From positions 224,001 to 288,000 of the forward strand of contig JAJOZX010005797.1 in NCBI GenBank assembly GCA_023014485.1: 64,000 nt of DNA, given 5' to 3'. Shown here piece after piece: positions 54,925 through 64,000 of the stretch. A program made the translations under genes and the position numbers. The notes under the pieces were generated by a model, which was not told the origin of the DNA, made no database searches, and worked only from the letters and a program-made list of their open reading frames with translations. The stretch is from Bathynomus jamesi (lineage: Eukaryota > Arthropoda > Malacostraca > Isopoda > Cirolanidae). The stretch's first letter is position 1, and each line of letters opens with the position of its first letter.

Positions 54925-55105
54925 ACACATATAACTGCAATGACCGCGCAGTATATTAACGTATAGAAACGACGTAAGTATAGAGGTGTTCTGCACACGA
55001 GGAAGAGAAATAACAAACAAATGAAAAATAAGGCACCCGCCCGGGAATCGAACCCAGGATCTTCCAATTGCCGGTCAGTCGTGCTAACCACTACACCACG
55101 GAGCC
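54925..55105 (-). mobile_element. tRNA-derived SINE
   Basis: On the minus strand a tRNA-like head (55,105-55,032) is followed by an unrelated body (TCTTCCTCGTGTGCAGAACA, CTTACGTCGTTTCTATACG) and a (TA)n end. The body recurs at 55,194-55,268 without its head. Confidence 0.75.
55032..55105 (-). other. tRNA-like SINE head with A and B boxes
   Basis: GGCTCCGTGGTGTAGTGG (A box) and GGTTCGATTCC (exact B box consensus), 74 bases. The acceptor arms pair only in part, so it is a SINE head and not a working tRNA gene. RNA polymerase III promotion is inferred from the boxes. Confidence 0.75.
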
Positions 55106-55193
55106 ACGATAGTCAGAAGTTGTAATTCTCCTACATAGGGCAGAAACCAATGCCTTGAGAGGGCACCCTCGCAAATCGTGAATATGTACATTT

Positions 55194-55268
55194 AACTGCA
55201 ATGACCGCGCAGTATATTAACGTATAGAAACGACGTAAGTATAGAGGAGTGTTCCGCACACGAGGAAG
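55194..55268 (-). mobile_element. SINE body fragment
   Basis: GCAATGACCGCGCAGTATAT to CACACGAGGAAGGAAGC, second copy of the body at 54,934-55,016. Confidence 0.75.
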
Positions 55269-55319
55269 GAAGCTACTGTATATATATATACCCACCTTGT
55301 AACTTCCTAGCAGTTCCGT

Positions 55320-56940
55320 GCGTTGGTCTCTCTTCACACGAAGGTCAAGCTGGTGGCACCGTCTCTAGGCTTGGCTTGGTGGAGGAACGAGTTGCTCTCT
55401 TGCGATCTCCACCGCACATCTTGCACCATCCTGAGCCAGACATCTGGTCTTCTTTTGAAGACTTCAACTTTGACCCCTGTCACGTTTCTGAGGTCCTTTG
55501 GAAGCTGGTTAAAAAGTTTTGGCCCCCTGACAACCAAGCTGTCCTTCAGTGTTGAGGAGGTCCCTTGTCGGGTCTTTGATTTGGGAACACAACACATTCT
55601 GCCTTTCCTATTTTCCAGTGTTGTTTGGATGGTAATTAGGTTTAGTTTGAGGTTTGGTACCAGTTTTTCGATCATTTTCCATGTATATATTATGGTGTAC
55701 CTCTCTCTTTTTCTTTCCAGGGAGTATAGATTTAGTTTACGTAGTCTTTCCCAGTAGTTGAGTGCTATGCAGCCATCGATTTTGGCTGTCAAATGTTTCT
55801 GAATCTCTTCTAGTTTATTAATTTCTTTCTTCTTCTATGGGGATGTCAAGACTGAGCAGTATTCAAGGTTTGGTATGATCAGTGTTTTCAACAAGGGAAT
55901 CACTTCTGTCTTGTCCCTTCTTTTAAAGGTTCTGAGTACCTGTCCCGCGACTGTTTTTGCTTTGTTTATCGCTATCTGATTTTGTGTCTCGAATTTCGCA
56001 TCATCGGTCATTATAACCCCCAAGTCTATCGCTTTCGTGTTTCTCCGAATTTCACGTCTGTCCGGCGCATAATATGCTGTCTGTTTAAATTCCTCATTTC
56101 TACCATATCTCAAGAGCTGGAATTTCTCGGTGTTAAATGTCATGTTTTTCTCTTCTTACCATGTGTATATTCTGTTTGTGTCCCTCTGCAAGGCTTCCGC
56201 CTCTTTTGCACCGCTGATTTTTCTGCTGATTATTGTATCGTCTGCAAAGGGTGTTACTATACTATTGCTGTTTACTTCATTTTCTATGTTAGCATGATAA
56301 TGAAAAGGAGCGGGGCCAATACTGTTCCTTGTGGTACTGAGCTGCGTACTTCCGATTCTGATGATGTTATACCTTGAATTTTAACGACCTGTAGACGTTC
56401 TCTGAGGAAGTTGTAGATCCATTTTCCAATTTTGCCTGTTATTCCCATATATTTAATTTTAGGCGCTATTATACCATGATCACATTTGTCAAAAGCTTTA
56501 GCAAAATCCGTGTATATGACATCACAGTTTTCATTGCCTTCAAGTATGTCTAGGATATTGTTATTGTACTCTGTAAGTTATGATAAGTATGGTCTTCCTG
56601 ATCGGAATCCGTACTGATTTTCATGGAGTCTTTCCAGTGTCTCCAAGAAGTCATAGATTTTCTCTCTAACTATTCTTTCAAATATTTTGGTAAGATAGTT
56701 TTTTGCTTGAGATCTATCCCCTCCTTTATATACTGTATAGGGACAATGTTTGCTCTTTTCAAAATACTCAGTATTTCCCCAGAGTTTAGGGAACTTCTCC
56801 ATATCCAATATATAGGTGTGGCTATTTCATTTTTACAGTTTTTAATCAATAATGCGTTCCATTTGTCCGGACCTGCAGCTGAGTGTGGTTTCATTTGTCC
56901 TATAGCCTGAAGAATAGGCTCCGGCATTTGCATTTTATTA
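55320..56940 (-). mobile_element. 5'-truncated copy of the CCCH-finger LINE
   Basis: RT and C-terminal domain only, matching 39,990-41,640 piece by piece on the opposite strand: LHENQYGFRSGRPYLS, PHSAAGPDKWNALLIKNCKN, FNTEKFQLLRYGRNE and WERLRKLNLYSLERKRERY. The 3' end is at about 55,320; (TA)n lies just beyond. Confidence 0.9.
55334..56933 (-). pseudogene. LINE RT and C-terminal domain, broken
   Basis: Pieces lie at 56,933-56,670 (fingers start), 56,808-56,578, about 56,530-56,160 (palm; VPCGTELRTSD frame on the other strand is a shadow), 56,143-55,835 (thumb) and 55,792-55,334 (C-terminal). At least four frameshifts. The endonuclease and CCCH fingers are absent because of 5' truncation. 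Confidence 0.85.
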
Positions 56941-56995
56941 TCCTCCCGGCCCCCACTTTATTGATGAACAAATTTACAAATTATTCTCTACAATT

Positions 56996-59580
56996 CTATC
57001 TTAGTGTTTTCTTTGAGAAGTCGGGATACTTGTTTCGGTGCTGCTTGACAGCGTGTAGTGATCGTTGCCTTTCCTTATGGTTGTCAGTTATTATTGTGGC
57101 ATACTCTGTATTCAGCTTGACACCCTTTACAGCGGTATTGTTTACTACCTTCAAAGTTCTCACGAAATTCTCTGCGACCCGATAATCCGTATCTTGTGGC
57201 CAGTCAGCCACGGGTTTCTGTGGCCATTCATTGCTCACATCCAAACAGCTGGACAAGAAATGAGAATCAGGGCCCACACAGTCCGGTATCTCACTTTCTG
57301 CCGTGACACTGATGGTTGTGAAAGTTGGCCTCCCGATCCTGAAACTGTCTGGTTTCTCAGTTTCAGTCAGCTTCGACGCTATTGCCTGCTTCAGTGTCTG
57401 TGGCTGCGGGATGGTGACTGAATAGAGAGAAGACTATGACTTCCTCCGTCAGATTCCACTTGTGACGGAAGAATTTCTCGAGAGCGGCGTTGGCCACCTC
57501 CACGTCTAGCTGTCTGAAGCTCATCGTGGCCTTGGTAAACCACAGGTCATTGATTGGTGCATACGCTTCCCTGCTTGCTTTCATCCAGTATGGCGTGTAA
57601 AACAACTGAATGAAAGTATTCAGTCTTCTCAGCTTCGTCAGGAGCCTCTCATCATAGTGTAACTGCTCCGCCCACATAAGCATCTTCTGGACGTAGAGAA
57701 CTTTGCGCGTTATCTGCACATTCTCTGTAGTCCCGAGGCAACTTCTCTCCCGTTGTAAGCACTTCAATCAAGTCTTTCTTTGCCTCTTCTACACATTTCA
57801 GAAGCCACGGGTACGAGAAATAAAGTGTTTGACGTAGCAGATTAGTGTCTATGGAGTGCCATGCAGACTTGAACTGATGGAATATGGTGTTTTCAGGAAG
57901 CTTGGTCCTTCCGAACAAGGTCTCCCACACACTCCTAAGAGCAAGTTCCAAAACATGATGCCTGCAACCCAGGTAGAACACTTTATTCTCAGTGAGTTCC
58001 TCGATGAATTTAGTGGTTCCACTCTTCCAGCCACTGTTACTCGCGGTTGTATCAAAAACGAGATTTTTCACTTTTTCTTTGACCTCCCACATTTCCAGCA
58101 TCTCTGCAGTTGCTTTCGCTCGAGTTTTCCCAGTAGCATGTGGTACTCAGTGGTAGCCTCTGAACACCAAGAAGCTTACCCTTGGAAAAATTGGGAGTGG
58201 GACCTGAGACAAGTATAGCAAGTGCTTCGTGGGCATCACCGTACCTGTCCTTAGTCAACTTACCGTCCCAATGTAGTGTAACGAACTCAGGAGGGTTCTG
58301 TCAAACCGAATCCAGAATTTCTAGCGAAATATTATGTCTGTTTGCCATGCGCTCACGGCGCGTAGTACATCGGGACAAGCTGAAGTTAAACGAGCTGGCG
58401 CCACACACCTTTAGAACTGTAGCTACTATCATGGTTGCCTCATTATCACTCATTTTGATCCTATCAAACATCGATGCCAGCTCGGGGTTCTGCATGATAC
58501 GTTTTGGCGCTTTCAGTACCATGAACTGCGGCCTTGTTGATGGTCCTGGTGAGAAATCGGTGCTCTCAGGCTCTCCGTGGTTCTCTGTCTCACTGTCATC
58601 TGACAGGGCGCCGATTTCCTCAACTCCTGGGTCTGCTGATGCTCTACTCTGAATTGATGCAGTTCGCATTGCTGCGTAATGTTTCTGGAGCGCCCTCAAT
58701 GTCTGAAGCTTTTTCTAATCAGCGAACATTTTATCGTTGCCACTGAGTGTAGCTTCTCGTCCATCACCTTGGTCCAGTTAAAAGCTTATGTCTTCCTTTT
58801 ATCATCAGTCGTGAGAAACCTATTCATTAGGACTTCCTCGATAGCATCAGAGGCTCCAATATCCCAGAGCTTATTGAGTTTATCTGCAAAGGTAGCCAGG
58901 GGTGCAGTGCTGCCGGAGCTCACCGGAGCGCCGCTCCGGCACCTCTGCAAGAGGAAGTGTGGAGGAATTACCATAACAAGCAACAAAAAAATTGTCTCCA
59001 TTAATTATCAACAGTTTAGCGAGTGAGTGCAAACACGAAATACTTAGTCATCGTGTGGCATATATAGAAACAGGATAGGAAATGGCAGGCTTTTGTCAGG
59101 CCCACCAGAGCTCCGGCACCTATAAAATTGGCACTGCACCCCTGAAGGTAGCCCGTTTATTGTCCGGATCACTCTCTCTTTTCTTATTCTTGTCCAACAG
59201 CCTCCACCCACACCACAAAGTTTCCAGCTTCGCTACACAGTTATACTGCCAAATGATCTTTATACGTGCTATGTTCTAGAAGGTCAAGACATTGTCTACA
59301 GTTATTTTAAATGCTTCCTTCCTGTTCAATGATGAGCTTTGATTTACATGGAAGAAAAATTGGAGCACTTGTCGTACTGTAGGCAACCTTGCTCCACATA
59401 TAGAGGAAGATGGCTGACTTACAAGGGAATGAGTTGTTTCATTCCTTGAACTGATACAGATGGTGACATTTTGGCATTTTTAAGAGGAAGTTCTTGAGAC
59501 GTCTGAAGTCTTTGACCACAACGGGTTGTCACTGGTTCAGGATCCATCTTAGCTTGAGGAAGTTGCGCAAGACGTAGATC
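56996..59580 (-). pseudogene. degraded relative of the 9-bp-TSD transposase
   Basis: Collinear with the gene at 46,379-48,864, running right to left: PTVRQVLQFFFHVNQ (about 59,380), ARIKIIWQYNCVAKLETLW (about 59,260), WDIGASDAIEEVLMNRFL (about 58,840), a 58,699-58,301 block with STRRER-like TTRRERM, LVFDTTASNSGWKSG and YLGCRHHVLEL (58,101-57,900), LNTFIQLFYTPYWM (about 57,600), WNLTEEVIVFSLFS (about 57,440) and the tail to 56,996. The FDTT, CRHH and TEE positions are conserved, which supports them as functional residues. Several frame breaks; a hAT MITE splits it at 58,897-59,144. TIRs were not recognised. Confidence 0.85.
58897..59144. mobile_element. hAT MITE, exact 8-bp TSD
   Basis: Ends CAGGGGTGCAGTGCTGCCGG and, reversed, CAGGGGTGCAGTGCCA. 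The duplication AAGGTAGC is at 58,889-58,896 and 59,145-59,152. Inserted in the degraded transposase gene. Confidence 0.94.
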
Positions 59581-60079
59581 ATTTATTAGGATACCTGGAA
59601 AAGAGGTATTATATTACATGCTGGCCAGATGACATATGGTATCTACATAAAAAAGAAATTGACCAATATCATATCATTTCATTCCAATTTTGAACACAGA
59701 AATCACTACAGACGTATTCCTGAATCACTACAAAACTGCGTAACTCTGTGACAACTGACATGCTTTGGTGTCAAATAACTTGAAAACCGTAACTCGTTTC
59801 GACATAAAAATTGTTTCCAATCGCATTTTCTCGTCGAGAGGATCAAAACGAGTGGCAGGTTGATAGAGTTATCTTCATTACTTACAAAGTTAGCATTTTA
59901 TCGTAAGTGACTGAAGCATGCTATCTTTAAGCTCTTTGAGCGACCCCTAGGCTAATTTCGATTTTGATGAAAATGGTACCAAAAGACTTCACTTACACCA
60001 AATAATGGGGAAAACACAGTATGCTATATTTTTCAAACATTTTTTAATTTTGAACACCCCTACAGTGTACAATCTACAC
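59581..60079. other. unannotated DNA
   Basis: No gene or element recognised. Confidence 0.45.
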
Positions 60080-60470
60080 CGTTAACGTATGTGTCATTGC
60101 ACTGTTTCCTGGAATGTATCTTGATGGTCCTGTATTAAGCTGGAAGTCACACATCACTTACCTCAAAAGTCAAAACCTCCTGCATGAAACGACTAGATAT
60201 AATGAAGACGATTTCAGGGACCCGGTGGGGGGCAAACAGGAACACTTTACTTCACTTCTTTCAGGTTTACATCCTGATTAAGGTGGATTATGAGTCTACA
60301 GTCTATGGATCTGCTGCCTAGAGTGTCTTCAAAAGATTAGATGTGATACTGAACACAGCTCAACGAACAGCACTTGAAGCTTTTTGCTTTTCCCCCACCT
60401 CAGCCAAACATGCGGAATCAGGTCTTATACCTTTATCTTACTGCAGGGAACTGTTATGTTGCCATTGGTC
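60080..60470 (+). mobile_element. Jockey-like LINE RT C-terminal scrap
   Basis: MYLDGPVLSWKSHITYLKSQ, TRWGANRNTLLHFFQVY, KVDYESTVYGSAA and NTAQRTALEAFCFSPTSAKH in two or three frames follow the pattern of the RT thumb/connection in Jockey-type elements. Dead. Confidence 0.75.
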
Positions 60471-60471
60471 A

Positions 60472-61208
60472 CAGGGCCGCCGCTTCCATTAGGCGAGGTT
60501 AGTAAATGCTAAGGGCGCCAAAGATCTGGGGGGCGCCAGCGCCTCCCGCCCTGTGCACGTCTGATAGTATTATGTAAGAACAACATGAAAAAAATAATGA
60601 AGGAATGAGAAGCATAGACAAATGATGAAAGGTTGTACGACGTATGTACACCAGTTTAGCTTGACTGATATTTACATAATTAACTTATTCATCTTATTGG
60701 GTCATTATAGAACTTTCACTATCACGACCTTTAACCCTTTAGGGACGGGAGTCGTAAATAAGCGATTTAAAAATGTTGCGCGCACAGACGGGAGTCGTCA
60801 ATAAGCGACTCGGCTTATTTACGGCTTAATATGAGTTCCGGGAGTCGTCAATAAGCGAACAACTGTTTTTATGTGACATATGCCCTTCTTGCTTGGAAAA
60901 AACAGTAGATATGTCCTTTTTGCACGCATATTTTAGCACTTTTGAGCGTTCTGATTTGTTACTACATATGCCTCGCTTTACTCGCTGTTTTGATTGGTCA
61001 TGACACTTTCTTGAACTGTGAAATGATTTTATAATTTTATAATAAATGTATGTATTAGCAAATTAAAATAGATCAGTGTAAGGCAAATAGTTTCTTCAAT
61101 ATGGTACCTTGATTACTTTGTGGGCAAACCCAATCGTGAAGTGGGAGGCGGGTGGGGGCGCCAGCTGCAGTCCTGCTAAGGGCGCCAAATAGGCTGGCGC
61201 CGGACCTG
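60472..61208. mobile_element. hAT-like element with GGCGCC-rich ends
   Basis: CAGGGCCGCCGC at left; reversed right end CAGGTCCGGCGCCAG. Both ends share TAAGGGCGCCAAA. Inside, at 60,731, TTAACCCTTTAGGG resembles a piggyBac-type end, and GGGAGTCGTCAATAAGCGA occurs three times (60,741-60,860). The target duplication is not clear. Confidence 0.6.
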
Positions 61209-62790
61209 CGGCATTGGATTTATAAAATTTCAACCTACTCGCTCGATCATCCATTCTTCCAGCTTTTGTCAAGATTTCACCTAACACTTCTAATAAGTGA
61301 CTTTGTGTGAATTTCACCTACCATTTATAGTTCGGACATTAAAACTTATCTCCTTTATCCCTGCCACCCGTTAGCTTCTCCCCACTGGGCTCTCTCTCTC
61401 TCTCTCTACTTCCTCCATGGTTCCCATTAAAGGAGGATCCAGAGGGGGAGCCAGGGGACTTAACTGGAGCAACGTGAACATAAGTATGAAAAAACTATAC
61501 AGGGCTATGGGTTGATTGCCTGATACCCTCATCTGTTGGAAATTGTGGAGAGTTAACGACAAAAGCCCTGTTTTTTTGTTAGAGAGTTATGTATATGTAG
61601 GTCTTCAAAGGACCTCTTCATATTTAATTGTTTTCGGGATTTGGACTACCCATATGGTAAAGAAAAAAATTGCCTTACCTTATTATTTCGTTGGGCCTCG
61701 CTTCTGTATCGATGTAGGGCCGTGGTACCATGGAGTTACACAATGAGTTCATTCGATGTAACTAATAAAGGCAGTCACTATTTAAACCCCTGAAGGAATA
61801 GGACTATCCTTTTTATAGGTATTAGGTTTTATATTATAAGGAATTCACTCAGAACTTTAGAGAAGACGAAGCACATCCTCCCTGTTTAAAGCATTCGCTG
61901 TAACAATAAACAGCTCCGAGCCGAGCCGATATAATATAATCTTCGTATTTTTATTATAAATTGCTGATTTGGCAAAGGTCGTTGACTCGTTTCTCGATGT
62001 AATTCTCATGAGTTGGCAATGGAAAAGTTTGAACACGAGATCATTAATTTGGTTTCTGTTGTTATGCAGGCCCGAAGCCTACATATGGGTTCTATGTACA
62101 TATGTATGGCAATTATTTCACTCCCAGTAGGCAATGTCACCAATCCCGAGGCAATTTTGTGTAGATATTTAATTCAATTAATTAATAATATATGTTTAAT
62201 TAAGAAGTAAAGGTACCACATACGATACCATGTTGTAAGCGTGTATAGTTTTTCCATATACTGGGGGGGGCCGGAGAAAAATTTGTATGTTATAGATCAC
62301 AAACTGTGTAAAAACATGTAAAATGGATTAAAAAGAATGAAGTAGGAATTTAAAAGAGAAAGGTTACTCAAGACCTATTTAAATATAAAAGTTCAAGAGG
62401 CTATCTTCTTAAGTTTAGTTAAAGTTATGTCAATCAGTTTGACTCCCCTTAGGTATAGGGAATTTATGGAATTAAAGTAAAGTTAAGCATTTTAACTTTG
62501 CTCATTATTTGTGTAAATTTTATAAGTCACCAGTTTTTAAATGCTGGTTTACTAATGTTGTTTTGTAGTTTTGTCATATTTTGTTTTGTTAACGATTTAT
62601 GTTTTGAAGTGATTTCTACGTTGGTGAGTTAATGAAATGTACTGTACTTCCATGTTGTGTTGTTTGGTTAAAAGAGTTTGTACTGTATTCAAACCTCCTA
62701 CCACTTCAGACTAGTCAATACACGTAGTTTTAGTGGAGTAAATGTTATTCCTCCACAGGTAGATCTGGAGGGCTTGGGGCTTTGAATCCT
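61209..62790. other. unannotated DNA
   Basis: (CT)n at 61,389-61,407. Open frames here are short and without motifs. Confidence 0.5.
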
Positions 62791-62799
62791 GTACTGTTT

Positions 62800-63415
62800 T
62801 TGTGTTGTTTGGCCTATGGCCAAGGGAGGCCATAAGACCATTGTTGTTTGGCCTATGGCCAAGGGAGGCCATAGGACCGTTGTTGTTTGGCACATGGCCA
62901 AGGGAGGCCATAGGACCGTTGTTGTTTGGTCTCTGGCCAAGGGAGGCCATAAGACCGTTGTTTGGCCTATGGCCAAGGGAGGTCATATGACCGTTGTAAT
63001 AGTAGTTTGGGCTATGGCCAAAGTAGCCATAAAGCCCTCTTGAATAGTTTGGGCTATGGCCATGGGAGGCCATCAGCCCCTTGTTGAATAGTTTGGGCTA
63101 TGGCCAAGGGAGGCCATCAGCCTCTTGTTGAATAGGTTAGGCTATGGCCAAGGGAGGCCATCAGCCCCTTGTTGAATATGTTGGGCTATGGCCAAGGGAG
63201 GCCATCAGCCGTTTGATGAATTTGTTGGGCTATGGCCAAGGTAGGCCAAGGCCCTTTGATGATCTGTTTGGCTATGGCCAAGGGTAGGCCATCAGCCGTT
63301 TGATGAATCTGTTGGGCTATGGCCAAGGTAGGCCAAGGCCCTTTGATGATCTGTTTGGCTATGGCCAAAGTAGGCCATCAGCAGTTTGATGAATTTGTTG
63401 GGCTATGGCCAAAGC
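62800..63415. repeat. 39-47-bp minisatellite (CTATGGCCAAGGGAGGCCAT unit)
   Basis: About 14 units. The left half has a 39-bp unit ending GACCGTTGTTGTTTGGC; the right half has a ~47-bp unit ending TTGATGAATTTGTTGGG. The last few units form a two-unit alternation (AGGCCAAGGCCCTTTGATG / AGGCCATCAGCCGTTTGATG). Core palindromes TGGCCA and GGCCATGGCC-like recur. Confidence 0.93.
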
Positions 63416-63560
63416 TGGGCACAAACCGTTAATCCGTTAATCGTTAATTAACGAAGTTAACTTTTTCGTTAACGATTTAACTTTTAAGTTAACTTTGAAA
63501 ATCATTATCGGACTAATTACTTCCGTTACATTTAACTTCCGTTAACTCAAGTCCGTTAAC
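63405..63560 (+). repeat. GTTAAC-rich block, hAT-like left end
   Basis: GCTGGGCACAAACCGTTAAT followed by about ten CGTTAA/TTAACG motifs. The pattern is common at termini of hAT elements; the other end would be outside the window, so this is tentative. Confidence 0.45.
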
Positions 63561-64000
63561 CCAAAAAAATCATAAATAAACGTTTAAAAGTTTCTATTAT
63601 TTTCAGTGCTGAGCACTGAAAATTTCCATTTCCGCAGTGCAAAATCAGGCGATATATTTGTTTCCGTCGCCACAATTTGTGTCTTACCAAATATGGTAGT
63701 TATTTATGGCATTGGTTTGAGCAAAACATGGTCGACTGTAAAATCAAGCGGAAAGATTTGCCATTTGAGTTGAATGTTTCAACTTCTTTCAAGAAATATC
63801 ACGAGCATTTTAAGGCACTTTCAATAATATATATGTAACAATTACAACAAATAACTACATTCGTTTCATTTGCAGTCTGTCTCTTGCGCAACATGTTTGT
63901 GCTAGTGAATATTTAAAAATAATCGTTGTCAAGTAAGTCATGTATATTTATAATATGTCTGTGAGTACCTTATTAATAGTCTCCTTGATACATTTCAAGA
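63561..64000. other. unannotated DNA, possibly inside a hAT element
   Basis: Weak open pieces only; no motif that can be named. Confidence 0.35.

Overview
The window is repeat-rich eukaryotic DNA with no recognisable host gene. It looks like an arthropod genome, most likely a decapod or other crustacean. The reasons are inferential: many Tc1/mariner and hAT copies with short non-autonomous relatives, APE-type non-LTR retrotransposons, a Polinton/Maverick, very long (TA)n, (CA)n and (GA)n tracts, short AGGTT (TTAGG-like) tracts, and spliced transposon genes with GT-AG introns. No species can be named from the sequence alone.

Layout. 1-828: truncated Tc1 element. 978-8820: two nearly identical 1.66-kb direct repeats flanking about 4.5 kb of AT-rich DNA that holds a cascade of tandem arrays (units of 15, 67, 28, 40 and 16-17 bp; part of the 67-bp array has a five-unit higher-order period). 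10.3-14.9 kb: LINE tail, a deleted mariner-like element, a Tigger end and a dispersed TATA-bearing repeat. About 15.0-26.7 kb: a degraded Polinton/Maverick (polintovirus-like) with, on the minus strand, an unknown gene and protein-primed DNA polymerase B, and on the plus strand a packaging ATPase, a small basic ORF, a conserved unknown protein, an integrase with a C-terminal chromodomain, the penton-like minor capsid protein, a basic protein, the major capsid protein and an adenain-like protease. The protease is intact; the other core genes are broken. At its right end is a compact minus-strand spliced gene of unknown function with an in-frame internal duplication.

27-36 kb: LINE scraps, a 30-bp and a 577-bp tandem array, a third copy of the TATA-bearing repeat, several MITEs, a foldback element and a nested Tc1 element (a MITE and a second element inserted in it). 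36.6-41.7 kb: a near-complete LINE whose coding region joins CCCH zinc fingers, an APE endonuclease and a reverse transcriptase. 41.7-43.0 kb: a nearly intact DD41D mariner-like element. 43-46 kb: MITEs and a (TA)n-flanked near-perfect palindrome. 45,961-49,351: a complete DNA transposon with about 250-bp TIRs, an exact 9-bp target duplication and a large transposase-like gene; a degraded relative lies at about 57.0-59.6 kb on the minus strand. 50.5-56.9 kb: LINE fragments, a Tigger remnant split by a hAT element with exact 8-bp TSD, a larger palindrome and a tRNA-derived SINE. 59-64 kb: hAT-type ends, LINE scraps and a 39-47-bp minisatellite.

Best candidates for something under-described are the 9-bp-TSD transposon family, the duplicated spliced gene at the Polinton edge, the (TA)n-flanked palindromes and the tandem-repeat cascade. 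All calls come from reading the sequence; no database search was possible.
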